Source: Antarcticibacterium sp. 1MA-6-2
GTDB taxonomy: Bacteria; Bacteroidota; Bacteroidia; Flavobacteriales; Flavobacteriaceae
DNA: 64,000 bases
Assembly (NCBI RefSeq): GCF_021535135.1
Contig: NZ_CP091036.1
Coordinates: 1,116,001-1,180,000, forward strand
Direction of reading: 5' to 3'
This document shows positions 1 through 8,844 of this stretch, in pieces. Positions within the stretch are counted from its first letter, which is position 1. Each line of letters opens with the position of its first letter. The translations under genes were made by a program, and so were the position numbers. The notes beneath the pieces are model-generated. The model saw only the letters and a program-made list of their open reading frames with translations, made no database searches and was not told the origin of the DNA.

Positions 1-250
1 TGCACCTAAATTTCTAATTATAAAAGGTTTCAATTCGGTGAGCTGTGTGAATTCTGTGTTTTCACTAATTATAATAAAACACGAGGATGGTGGATTTTTA
101 TGAATAATTTCAACAGTAGTAATTGCGAAATATTGCAAGTCTCCGGATCAACGATATAAATTGAAGACACCGAATTTTTTTAAATGTGTATTATATTTTT
201 TTAATGCGTAAATTTTAAAAAGTTTATGGTGGGGTGAAGCATTGGTCGTC
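1..250 (-). pseudogene. Degraded or mis-read coding remnant running off the left edge
   Basis: On the minus strand one frame is open from 147 to 1 and reads like real protein (it contains DLQYFAITTVEIIHKNP and ELKPFIIRNLGA). Just upstream a second frame reads SSIYIVDPE, and further upstream a third reads HKLFKIYALKKYNTHLKK. Together they look like one gene broken by two small indels, one of them in an A-run near 175-181. I do not recognise a family. It lies directly downstream of the helicase gene on the same strand. It could be a real decayed gene, a mis-assembled one, or chance; confidence is low. Confidence 0.3.
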
Positions 251-259
251 AATAAATTT

Positions 260-1945
260 TTACCATATATCATCTAACTCATCAAATAAATTTCCTTCCT
301 CAGTTTCAACATCTTCTTTAATAGTATTTACTAAAAATAAAGATTCTCTTGCTCGTGTTAAGGCAACATATTTTAAATTGTTTTCTTGGATCGTTTCCCA
401 AGATTTGTGATTGTCCTTTTTCAAAGGAAGTTTGTCATAATCCAAGATGAAAACTCTGTTATTTTCAAGTCCTTTAGCTTTATGTATAGTAGAAAGTTTA
501 ATTGCATCTTCACTTTCAGTAACAAGTCCTTCTATCCGTTTTACCAGCTCGTTTATTGTCAATACATCCACATGAATTGATGCTTGCCTTTGTAAAAAAT
601 TTATTCTTCTTTCAATATATTCAGTCTCTTCTTTTATAAACTCTTCCTTTGAGGAATCATTCACCATTTTTTTTGCTTTATTCTGAACAAAATAAATATT
701 CCTTTCTTTAACTTTTTCAAAGAAATCATAACCGTTTTTATATACAAACCTTGTATTTAATTCTTGTTTGGAAAATAAAAAGCGGAGTTCATTAAATAGG
801 TCTTTTACATCATCCTGGTGAATATTTACTTTTCTATTATTCTCAAGTAGGACAAAAAGCAATGTTGTTAAGGGTGCTTTTGTTCGGCTGATTATTAAAT
901 CTCCATCTTTAGCGACTCCAATAACTTGATTAAATTTAAGTTTTTCAATAATTCCTTCTTTATCTCTAAAAGGTTTTATATCCGCTCTAAAGTTTTGTGC
1001 ATATTCGATAACATTATTTGGACACCTAAAACAAAATGATAAAGTTAGTTTAGTACAATTCTTTAATAAATTCTCAAACTAGCTAAAAGATTCAATGTCT
1101 GCTCCAGTAAATCCATAAATCGATTGACAAGGATCACCAACTGCAATGACCCGACCAGATTTTTTCACATATTTTAAGGCCACTGCTAATTGAGCTTTCG
1201 ATAGATCTTGACATTCGTCAACAAAGAGTAAATCGTACTTTTTAATGGGGTAAACTTCAAAAACTTTTGGTAAGTAAAGCATATCAGTTAAATCAATTGT
1301 ATTATGGCTTGTAGCAATTTTATTTCCTTCCTCTAAAAGTCTTTCTGTGCCTTTAAATAATATATCGATAACTGAGTCTAGAATTTTTTCGCTTGTTTTG
1401 TTTGGGTCAATTATGTTGAAATGAATAACCATCTCCTTAAATTTAAAGAAGTCATTTTTTTCTAATGTTAACCTAAATTTGTCAACTGAATCAAGGAGTT
1501 TATTCTTAAAATAATTGAAATAGTTATTCAGTTGGCTTTTTTCGAAATTGTTTTCTGGTTCAGGATTAATGTCATATAATTTCAAGTAGCGAAAGAATGC
1601 TTCCTTATTATAACTTTCAATTGATCTAGATATTAAGTCATTATATTTTCTAGTTTTTACATTATATGGAAGTTCTGAATTTGATTTTAAAATTTCAAAT
1701 CCAAGTTGATGAAGGTTTTTAACAACAATATTGTCATTCTTTTTTTGTGATATTCTTTCTTGAATTTCATCTCTAATGCTCTTATTAAAAGCACAAAATA
1801 GAATTGAATTACTTTTTTCAACAAAGCCAATACTCTCAATTATAGTCGTTGTTTTTCCAGAACCAGCAACTGCATCTATAATTCCGTGATTCGAATCAAA
1901 CTTTATGAAATTGTAAATTTTTTCTTGTTCAGGTGTTGGTGTCAT
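260..1945 (-). CDS. UvrD/Rep-family superfamily 1 DNA helicase (apparent in-frame amber at 1079-1081)
   Basis: The upstream part (residues 1-288) has the Walker A AGSGKTTT near residue 27, the Walker B DECQD near 242 and motif III GDPCQSIYGFTGAD. The downstream part carries STIHKAKGLE and YVALTRARESLFLV (motifs V and VI). Both are in the same frame, separated only by TAG after ESFS. Replacing GCTAGT by GCCGGT turns the stop into Arg (ESFSRFENLL) and gives one open gene of about 560 residues. This is one of the RCCGGY-site anomalies, so I call it intact. UvrD-like helicases of this length act in repair and sometimes in defence (for example GajB of Gabija), but no GajA-like partner is adjacent. 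Its substrate is unknown. Confidence 0.8.
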
Positions 1946-2013
1946 TCAATTCCTCTTGGTTATGTTCAAATAATTGGCAAGTTCTTATAAATAGAATTAA
2001 AATAGGTGGTAAG

Positions 2014-2442
2014 TTATTTCTTGCCGAATAGCTTATCTATTTGTTTCTTCGTTAAGGCTTTAGAAAAACCAACATTTCCACTATTACTTCCATGAATAAA
2101 TCTCACTGAAGTCATTCCCATAACGGAATAATAGTCAAGGGATAAGTAGCCGTCATTAAACTGTACGGTAATGTCTTCTTCTGGTGGATTATCCCAATTA
2201 GTTATTATTAAAGTATACAACTGATCGAAACTTTCCTCATTTATTGAGAAATTCTTGAACTCATCGATATGTTCATATTGAGTGTCTCTATATTGTACTG
2301 TATATACCTCATTTAATTTGTATACTTCTATATTTTTTAAAGATCCTATTTTAATGGGATTACTCTCTAATACTTTTAATTGAGCTTGCGACGTCAGGTT
2401 TATTGTCAAAGCCACAAATAAGACTAGCCATAATTTATTCAT
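2014..2442 (-). CDS. Secreted protein of unknown function, 142 aa
   Basis: It begins with a clear Sec signal peptide (MNKLWLVLFVALTINLTSQAQ, cleavage expected after the AQ region), so it should be periplasmic or exported. The mature part of about 120 residues is rich in aromatic and acidic residues and ends in basic LFGKK. I see no known catalytic motif. It lies upstream of the helicase on the same strand with a 68-bp gap, so co-transcription is possible but a functional link is not evident. Base composition is AT-rich like the rest of the accessory zone. Confidence 0.65.
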   Translation of the reverse strand: MNKLWLVLFVALTINLTSQAQLKVLESNPIKIGSLKNIEVYKLNEVYTVQYRDTQYEHIDEFKNFSINEESFDQLYTLIITNWDNPPEEDITVQFNDGYLSLDYYSVMGMTSVRFIHGSNSGNVGFSKALTKKQIDKLFGKK

Positions 2443-3209
2443 TTTTTAGAGGTTTATTTATGTTTATTTTTTTTGAATTCTCAAGTCTAACCTATAAAAT
2501 TTATTAGGCCACAGGTTGAACTAGTGCTAAACGAATTGTCAATTTTTTTACATAAAAGAACAATCATTTTTACATGTCATGTCTAATTTCTTGATCAATT
2601 ACAGAAGCAATCTCATATGCTGTTGAGGCTAATATAATCAATAATTTAACAAAAATTGAGGACTGTATTTCTTATTCTTAGGTGGGAGGGAAATAGCAAG
2701 AGGATAACACGCTGACGCAATGTTATTATTTATATTCCCCTCATTTTCACAGTTGTATGAATTGGGATTAGAAACTTTTAGATGAGATATACTGTAAAAA
2801 CTTTGGGAAGGCCTGTAAATTCAAGAATTATTTACAGTAAATTCACTTAAAACACTATTTTTCTGAGTGCCGATGGTAAATGTTACTCTGTAGAGGGATG
2901 GAAGAAAGTCGTTCCTTTTACCACACATTTTATAGTATTAGTTCGGTAGATATGGGGCAAAAATTTTCTAGTGTTGCAAGAAAAAAGCGAACGAAGCAAA
3001 GCGAAGTGCTGCAAGCCCCAAAATCTACTATAACTAATACTATGTTGCGCGGCTGATTTTCTACAATTGAACCTTAAATAAACTTTAATTTAAAGACTAA
3101 CTATTAGAACCTTTTAATTTTAATTTAGCAAAAAGTTGAACCAGATTTTCACTTTAAATTATCGTTGAAATACAATAGAGGAGAATATTATTTATCTTTC
3201 TTCTAAAAG
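2443..3209. other. Intergenic region, 767 bp, no convincing gene
   Basis: Neither strand has a protein-like open frame. The only structure I see is the imperfect inverted repeat at 2933-3042 described separately. The segment separates the divergent 2014-2442 and 3210-3680 genes and so must hold both of their promoters. Confidence 0.6.
2933..3042. repeat. Imperfect inverted repeat, 26-28 bp arms
   Basis: The left arm (2933-2958) starts TAGTATTAGTT and ends TGGGGC. The right arm (3015-3042) starts GCCCC and ends AACTAATACTA, its reverse complement with a few mismatches. The 56-bp centre holds related words GTTGCAAG and GCTGCAAG and AGCGAA/AGCAAA motifs. The whole could fold into a long cruciform or hairpin. 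It may be a folded recombination site or a miniature element; the family is not identified. Confidence 0.55.
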
Positions 3210-3680
3210 TTGAATACGAAAATTAGAATTTTATTTATTTCAATTCTTGTAATTTTTACTTCCTGTAAAAATGAGGATCATAGTGGAAAAGTTGTTTTGG
3301 ATAGTACTAGTGATTCTACCTCGGTAATAGATAGGTTGAATGGTAGTTGGAAGTTAATTAGAGTAAACGACACCTCATTTACTATTGAAAATGTGTATCC
3401 AATTAATTATGGAGGTCAACCTAAAATAGCCATAGATACAGATGAAAGAAAAATTGGAGGTTTTACAGGATGTAACACTTGGGGAACAACGTTAAATATT
3501 GTTGATAATTCGATTGTTTTTATTGATTCTATAGAAAAGCACGAACAAGGATGTGGGGGAACCTGGGAAGCAGAATACTTGAATTTACTGAAAAACAACA
3601 AATCATTTACTGTACAGGATGATCACTTAAAGTTGACTTCAAGTGATAATAAAACGCTGACATTTCAAAGAGTAAAATAA
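3210..3680 (+). CDS. META-domain (HslJ-like) lipoprotein
   Basis: The 156-residue product has a lipoprotein signal with lipobox FTSC (Cys19) and a following acidic stretch, so it is likely attached to the periplasmic face of a membrane. Residues from about 44 on match the META domain pattern: LNGSWKLI, then KIGGFTGCNTWG, then a Cys/Gly motif and a C-terminal LKLTSSDNKTLTFQRV. META/HslJ proteins are small beta-rich envelope proteins tied to heat or antibiotic stress; their biochemical role is unclear. The start is TTG (3210), chosen because it gives the full signal peptide. It stands alone between two intergenic stretches. Confidence 0.8.
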   Translation: MNTKIRILFISILVIFTSCKNEDHSGKVVLDSTSDSTSVIDRLNGSWKLIRVNDTSFTIENVYPINYGGQPKIAIDTDERKIGGFTGCNTWGTTLNIVDNSIVFIDSIEKHEQGCGGTWEAEYLNLLKNNKSFTVQDDHLKLTSSDNKTLTFQRVK

Positions 3681-3699
3681 AAATTTTTGGATAAGACAA

Positions 3700-3824
3700 G
3701 AATGTCTGATCCCAAAATGGTTTGGGAATTTATCTCTTGGCATTTAGAAGGACTGGAAATTACTACATAAAAGAGTTTGAAAATAATTTAAAGCCTAAAG
3801 GATTACTCATAAATACGAAATAGC
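3700..3824 (+). pseudogene. Possible frameshifted gene tail
   Basis: Between the META lipoprotein and the methyltransferase, one frame reads WEFISWHLEGLEI, and a frame one base away continues YYIKEFENNLKPKGLLINTK then stop at about 3822. The two join at about 3760 as a plausible C-terminus of a lost gene. There is no recognisable family and no upstream body, so it is a small remnant at best. Confidence 0.3.
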
Positions 3825-3826
3825 AT

Positions 3827-4534
3827 ATGAAAAAATCAACAGTAGAAGAAATTAGAGAGCGGTTTGACAATGATATAGAACGGTTCTCCAACCTTGGTAC
3901 AGGTCAACTTGCTACAATTGACGCAAAGGTTTCGCTAGAACTTATTACAGAAGCCTCTAAACGTATTACACCTAAAGCTGAGAATTTATTAGATATTGGT
4001 TGTGGTGCAGGAAATTATTCTCTTATGATGCTTTCAAAATTACCAAATTTGAATTGCACCTTAGTTGATTTAAGTCAGCCTATGCTGGAAAGAGCATTAG
4101 AAAGAGTATTACAACAGGCAAAAAGAAAAGTAGAAATTGTGCAGGGGGACATTAGAGTTATAGAGCTGCCTGAAGAACATTTTGACATCATCTTAGTAAG
4201 TGCAGTCTTGCACCATTTGAGAGATGACAGAGACTGGGAAACTACCTTTACTAAACTTTTTAAGTTATTAAAACTAGGTGGTTGTTTAATGATTTCTGAT
4301 CTGATTACACAAGACACCGAAGTAATAAATGACTATACTTGGGAAAAGTATGGCGACTATTTAGAACGCTTGGGTGGGAAAGAATACCGCGAAAAGGTCC
4401 TAGATTATATTGCAAAAGAAGATTCCCCTAGGTCAATGAATTATCAATTGGATCTTATGAAGAAAGTAGGTTTTAGGAAGGTTGAGATTCTTCACAAGAA
4501 TATGTGTTTCGGAGCTTTTGGTGGAATAAAATAG
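3827..4534 (+). CDS. Class I SAM-dependent methyltransferase (small-molecule type)
   Basis: The 235-residue protein has the Rossmann-fold SAM motif LLDIGCGAGNYS near residue 58, the acidic end of beta-2 (TLVDLSQPML) and the post-motif DIILVSAVLHHL typical of Methyltransf_11/25-type enzymes. The substrate cannot be told from sequence; metabolites, lipids or natural products are usual. It lacks the (N/D)PPY or PC motifs of DNA base methylases, so I do not link it to the RCCGGY signal seen elsewhere. No operon partner is evident. It lies just left of the integrase remnant. Confidence 0.8.
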   Translation: MKKSTVEEIRERFDNDIERFSNLGTGQLATIDAKVSLELITEASKRITPKAENLLDIGCGAGNYSLMMLSKLPNLNCTLVDLSQPMLERALERVLQQAKRKVEIVQGDIRVIELPEEHFDIILVSAVLHHLRDDRDWETTFTKLFKLLKLGGCLMISDLITQDTEVINDYTWEKYGDYLERLGGKEYREKVLDYIAKEDSPRSMNYQLDLMKKVGFRKVEILHKNMCFGAFGGIK

Positions 4535-4579
4535 TTAATCGTTAATCCTTATTGATCTTCTGTTTGTAACTAACGGAAG

Positions 4580-4690
4580 CACTTCCTTAGTCTGTTCCTG
4601 ATATTCTTGATGATATTATTGCCGATTTGAACAGGGAATTTCAAAGCTTATTGAGCTGAGCATTTCCCCCGTTTGTAAAAAATAATAAGG
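4580..4690 (-). pseudogene. Degraded tyrosine-recombinase fragment
   Basis: The stretch containing CTGTTCCTGATATTCTTGAT aligns with 10269-10360 inside the element-1 recombinase and the same part of the intact copy near 17080-17160, including the following GGGAATTTC and TTTCCCCCGTTTGTAAAA words. In translation it corresponds to the IIKKYQEQ region of the catalytic domain but is interrupted. I read it as the scar of an older, related integration event, with only a piece of the int gene left. Confidence 0.55.
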
Positions 4691-4894
4691 GGACAGAGGT
4701 AATTACCCCTTTCCAGTCCCACAAAAATTCCCTTAACCTTTGGGTGGTAAGGAGTTTTTAAATAGCCCTTTTATAAGATTTGACGCAAATTTCTTCCTGT
4801 ATATGATGCTTTACAAAGCATTTGACGCAAATTTACATCTAAACTATGTTTGACAGTGAATTAAATACCTGATAATCAATAGTGTGGGGGAATG

Positions 4895-4930
4895 TAACGG
4901 GGCTCTGCCCGTTACCCTCTTGCTATTCCC
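4895..4930. repeat. Candidate left end of element 1
   Basis: A 7-bp stem hairpin (TAACGGG, loop GCTCTG, CCCGTTA) runs into the 20-bp word GTTACCCTCTTGCTATTCCC (4911-4930). The same 20 bp occurs at 14019-14038, immediately after the att duplication that begins element 2. This suggests that 4911 marks the equivalent end of element 1. The tRNA-derived core itself is not preserved here beyond CGGGG, so the boundary is tentative. Confidence 0.45.
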
Positions 4931-5108
4931 CATTTATTTTAAACTTATTTCTTTTATACCATTTTATAGGTCTCTTTTAGATCTTTACTACCCACCTTAA
5001 TAGAAAAATTTATATAAAATATAAGTATCATTTTTTTTAAAAAGAAAAAATGCATAGGATTGCAGTTCTTCAACGTAAAGTTGTCATAAATGCCCAAATG
5101 AAATAGAA

Positions 5109-6786
5109 ATGGATAATATATTAGAACTAAAAACCATAAGTGAACTTCAAGAATTTAATTTCTTTATACCATCTTACCAAAGAGGTTATAGATGGAGTAC
5201 TAAAGAAGTTGTCGAGTTATTAAATGATATTTCCAATTTTACACCTAGATTAATAGAGGAACATAGTGATGAAAAAACATGGTATTGTCTTCAACCCATT
5301 GTTGTAAAGAAAATTGAGAATGGCAAATATGAGGTTATAGATGGGCAACAAAGACTTACTACCATATATTTGATTCTCTATTATTTAAATCAAGATTTTG
5401 TTGAAAAAAAAGAGATAAGTTATTTCAATTAGATTACCAAACGAGGAGCGGTTCAAAAGTTTTTCTGAGCCAATTAGAAGACGATATTGATAACAAAACG
5501 AATATTGACTTTTATTATATCTCAAATGCTTTTAAAGCAATTACTGATTGGTTTGAAAGCAAAGGGAGTAATTTTGACACAGGTGATTATCGTTCTAAAT
5601 TTAAATTCAATTCTAAAGTCATTTGGTATTTAAGTAATGAGACTGATTCAATTTCAATTTTCACAAGAATAAATATTGGAAAAATTCCTTTAACAAATTC
5701 TGAATTAATTAAAGCACTTTTCCTTAATAGTTCAAATTTTCAAAACCAGGAAAATAAGCTTAGGTTGCGGCAATTAGAAATCGCAACTGAATGGGACAAC
5801 ATTGAGAATTCATTACAAGATGACAAATTTTGGTTCTTTTTAAATCAAAACAATGTTGCAACAAACAGAATAGAATTCATTTTTAACTTAATGAATGAAG
5901 AGCCAGACCCTAATGACAACTATGATACCTTTAGATATTTTAGTAAGAAATTTTCAAAAGGTAATAATGAGGAGTTAACAAAAAATTGGAATGAAGTAAA
6001 AAGGTATTATCAACGTTTTAGTGAATGGTTTAGTGAAAGGGAACTTTATCATAAAATCGGTTTTCTAATTAGCACTGAATCTACAAGCATTAAGGAACTT
6101 TACATCATGTCTGATGATATAAGTAAATCTGAGTTTAAAGAATATTTAGATAAACTTATCAAAAAGGATCTAAAAAATGTTGACATTAATGAGCTTCAAT
6201 ATTCGGATGGAAATGACGTAAGAAAAATCCTTTTGCTATACAATATTCTTACTATGCTGGCAAGTTCAAAAGACAACTCTTACTTTCCTTTTGATTTATA
6301 TAAAAATGAAAAATGGGATATCGAACATATTACTTCTGTCAAGGATAAATTGCCTGAAAAAAATAAAAAACAGTGGATAGATGATGCTATTGTATTTGTT
6401 GGTAATGAAAGTAAAATAGAAAAGAGTCTTAGAAAAAAATAAACAATTGGAAAGAAGATGATGATGAAGGATTTAAAAGTTTATTCGAAGAAGTTGTTTC
6501 ATATTTTAATTCTGAGTTAAGAGAGGATGATGACATTAATGATTTATCAAACCTCACATTGCTCGATGCTGGAACTAACAGAAGCTACAAAAACGCAGTA
6601 TTTCCCTTTAAGAGAAAAACCATTATCAACCGCGATAAGCAAGGTGTTTTCATTCCTATCTGCACAAAGAATGTTTTCTTAAAATATTTCAGCGAATATC
6701 CTCCTAAAATTTCTTTTTGGTCCCAGGAAGACCGTGAGAATTACGAGAATGATTTAAATGACGTATTAAATTCTTACTTATCATAA
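5109..6786 (+). CDS. DUF262-DUF1524 protein (GmrSD-like), with two apparent 1-nt frameshifts
   Basis: Residues 1-107 contain the DUF262 signature: PSYQRGYRW near 21-29 and DGQQRLTT at 78-85. The frame then moves (ttt run at 5423-5425) and continues through TRINIGKIPLTNSELIKALF and QLEIATEWDNIE. A second shift lies in an A-run (6435-6441), after which the C-terminus has the DUF1524 pattern (EKWDIEHIT before the shift; NRSYKNAVFPFKR after). DUF262 is a ParB/Srx-like NTP-binding fold and DUF1524 an HNH-like nuclease domain; together they form GmrSD-type modification-dependent restriction enzymes. One missing base at each A/T run restores about 560 residues. I cannot tell sequencing error from genuine decay. 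Five bp precede the next gene. Confidence 0.75.
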
Positions 6787-6791
6787 ATTCT

Positions 6792-8768
6792 ATGCAAAAC
6801 GAAAAATACAAAGGTAAAATCTTCAGTTTTTATGAACTATTAGCATCCAATAAAATTGAAATCCCCATTATCCAGCGTGATTACGCACAAGGAAGGAAGG
6901 ATAAAAAGAAAATAAGACAAAATTTTTTAGAAGCTTTGTATGATAGCATTGACAAAGAAGAAAAAATAATGCTTGATTTCGTATACGGGAGTAATACAGA
7001 CGATGCATTTCAACCATTAGATGGCCAGCAAAGATTAACAACATTATTTCTTTTACATTGGTACGCTGCACAAAAAGATAAAAAATTAGTCGATGAAAAA
7101 AATATTTTAATAAAATTTACATATGAAACAAGAATTTCCTCCCGAGATTTTTGTAATTCTCTGGTAGAAAACAGCCTTATTTTAACACAAGATTCACCTC
7201 CTAGTGAAACTATAATTGATTCACCTTGGTTTTATTTATCCTGGAAGAATGACCCTACCATCGATGCAATGCTTAGGACAATAGATGACATTCATCTTAA
7301 ATTTTATAACACCCCTAATCTTTGGTATAAATTAACGTCTAAAGAATTTGACTTAATCCGATTTTATCACGTAGAATTAGAAAATATCGGTTTAACTGAT
7401 GATCTCTATATCAAAATGAATGCAAGGGGGAAATTGCTTTCAACATTTGAAAACTTTAAAGCTGGATTTGAGAAAAGAATTCGAGATGAAAAATGGGAGT
7501 CTTTTTCGGACTTCACAAAATCATTTGCATTTAAAATAGATACTACTTGGACGGATCTATTTTGGAAACATTTTAGAAAAGATAATGCAGTTGATACTTC
7601 GTTCGTTAACTTTATTTCTACCCTATTAATGATTAGACAGTCCGTTGAAAGAAATAAAAAAACAGAAGAAAGATTGAGAATCATCTCAAAATTGCAAGAG
7701 GATTCAAATAACATCTCTCCCAAACTTTTTGAAGTTGATGATTTCAACTATCTAGTTGAATGCCTTAATCTTATTGACGATCATTTTGTTGAAATTGAAG
7801 CGATTAAGTTCAATTTCCCCCTTTTTAGGCATGAGCCAAAAGAAAGTTTAATTAAAACCATCACACTTGAATCAGACGCTTCATATACTCAGAAGGTACT
7901 TCTTTTTGCTCAATTAGAATATTTCAGAAAAGTGAAAATTATAGATACTCAAAAATACTTAGAGTGGATGAGAGTAGTTAGAAATATAATTTCTAGAGGG
8001 GACATAGAAAAAAGTGGTAAGAGACCTGACATCGTAAGAAGTCCAGCAACATTTGATGGTGTTATATACCTTATATCTGAGTTATCAACCGGGTGTAAGG
8101 ATATTTATGGCCATTTATCAAATATTAGTAATCTAAGTTCAACATTTGCTAAAGAACAAGTTGAAGAGGAGAAATTTAAAGCTAAAATAATATTCAAAAA
8201 TCCTGACTCTAAAAAAATACTTTTTGAGTTAGAAGATACAGATTTATTAAGGGGAAGAATTGATTTTATTTTTTACTGTTTGGATATTGACAAACAACAA
8301 GACAGTATTGATACTGAATTTTTAGAAGAAATTAAAAACGTATTCATAGACAACTTGAGTACCGACACATGCTTAACAAATGATTTAAGAAGAGCTTTAC
8401 TGACCATATCAGTTAACGGTAGGTATGAATTTTATCACTATTGGTGGTCTTTTTGGAATGTAGTAGATAGTGATAAGAGAAGATTGATAGACAAATATCG
8501 TGAGATCGAATATCTGATCCACTCTGAGTTTAGCGAATATTTCAAAATTCTAATTCATAGACTTAGAAGTAACAGTTTGAAGGAGATAGTCAATAACTTT
8601 AATCCCGACAACAGTTTTCCTAATTGGAAACTAAAATTAATTAAGGAAGAAAATTTATTAAACGAGAATGGTTCAAATTACATAGCTATCTCTCAAGACA
8701 ATAGTTATTGCTATTTATTAAAAAGTAAAAGACCGCGAGATAAAAAAGGGTGTATCAAAATTGAGTAA
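6792..8768 (+). CDS. DUF262-family protein, 658 aa
   Basis: The N-terminus carries a second DUF262 domain: IPIIQRDYAQGR at 24-35 and PLDGQQRLTTLFLLHWY from about 75. A conserved helix-rich block follows (YIKMNARGKLLSTFENFK). The remaining 400 residues are helical with a Trp/Tyr-rich stretch (EFYHYWWSFWN) and no recognisable HNH, so it may use its partner's nuclease domain or act as a sensor. It follows the first DUF262 gene by 5 bp on the same strand, implying one transcript. It is intact, unlike its neighbour. Paired DUF262 genes are known in defence islands; this exact arrangement is not one I can name. Confidence 0.8.
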   Translation: MQNEKYKGKIFSFYELLASNKIEIPIIQRDYAQGRKDKKKIRQNFLEALYDSIDKEEKIMLDFVYGSNTDDAFQPLDGQQRLTTLFLLHWYAAQKDKKLVDEKNILIKFTYETRISSRDFCNSLVENSLILTQDSPPSETIIDSPWFYLSWKNDPTIDAMLRTIDDIHLKFYNTPNLWYKLTSKEFDLIRFYHVELENIGLTDDLYIKMNARGKLLSTFENFKAGFEKRIRDEKWESFSDFTKSFAFKIDTTWTDLFWKHFRKDNAVDTSFVNFISTLLMIRQSVERNKKTEERLRIISKLQEDSNNISPKLFEVDDFNYLVECLNLIDDHFVEIEAIKFNFPLFRHEPKESLIKTITLESDASYTQKVLLFAQLEYFRKVKIIDTQKYLEWMRVVRNIISRGDIEKSGKRPDIVRSPATFDGVIYLISELSTGCKDIYGHLSNISNLSSTFAKEQVEEEKFKAKIIFKNPDSKKILFELEDTDLLRGRIDFIFYCLDIDKQQDSIDTEFLEEIKNVFIDNLSTDTCLTNDLRRALLTISVNGRYEFYHYWWSFWNVVDSDKRRLIDKYREIEYLIHSEFSEYFKILIHRLRSNSLKEIVNNFNPDNSFPNWKLKLIKEENLLNENGSNYIAISQDNSYCYLLKSKRPRDKKGCIKIE

Positions 8769-8787
8769 GAACTACCCTCAGCGGTCT
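8730..8787 (+). terminator. Possible terminator-like inverted repeat at the end of the second DUF262 gene
   Basis: AGACCGC (8730-8736) pairs with GCGGTCT (8781-8787), and inner GGGT pairs with ACCC. The repeat overlaps the stop codon of the second DUF262 gene. A T-rich tract follows at 8792. It may separate expression of the RES gene from the DUF262 pair; it could also be coincidence. Confidence 0.3.
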
Positions 8788-8844
8788 GTGTATTTTTCAT
8801 ACCTACAGAGTAAACTTTATACATATATCGTTTAGCACCTTATT

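Larger units (their letters stand above)
4535..5108. other. Junction region between an old element and element 1
   Basis: There is no intact gene. Left to right it holds a decayed recombinase fragment (4580-4690), two copies of a 15-bp word ATTTGACGCAAATTT (4778-4792, 4820-4834) flanking a palindrome ATGCTTTACAAAGCAT (4806-4821), and a hairpin TAACGGG/CCCGTTA (4895-4914). That hairpin is fused to a 20-bp word that recurs at the left end of element 2. After it comes an AT-rich leader to the DUF262 gene. Confidence 0.6.

Noticed and set aside
260-1945. Gabija system (GajB helicase)
   Set aside because: No GajA-like OLD/TOPRIM nuclease is adjacent upstream; the neighbour is a secreted protein. 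A single helicase is not enough.
2933-3042. Integron attC site
   Set aside because: No clear RYYYAAC/GTTRRRY box pair and no integron integrase or cassette array in the window; kept only as an inverted repeat.
3827-4534. Methyltransferase responsible for the RCCGGY modification
   Set aside because: It has small-molecule methyltransferase motifs and lacks the catalytic motifs of cytosine-C5 or N4 DNA methylases and any target-recognition domain.
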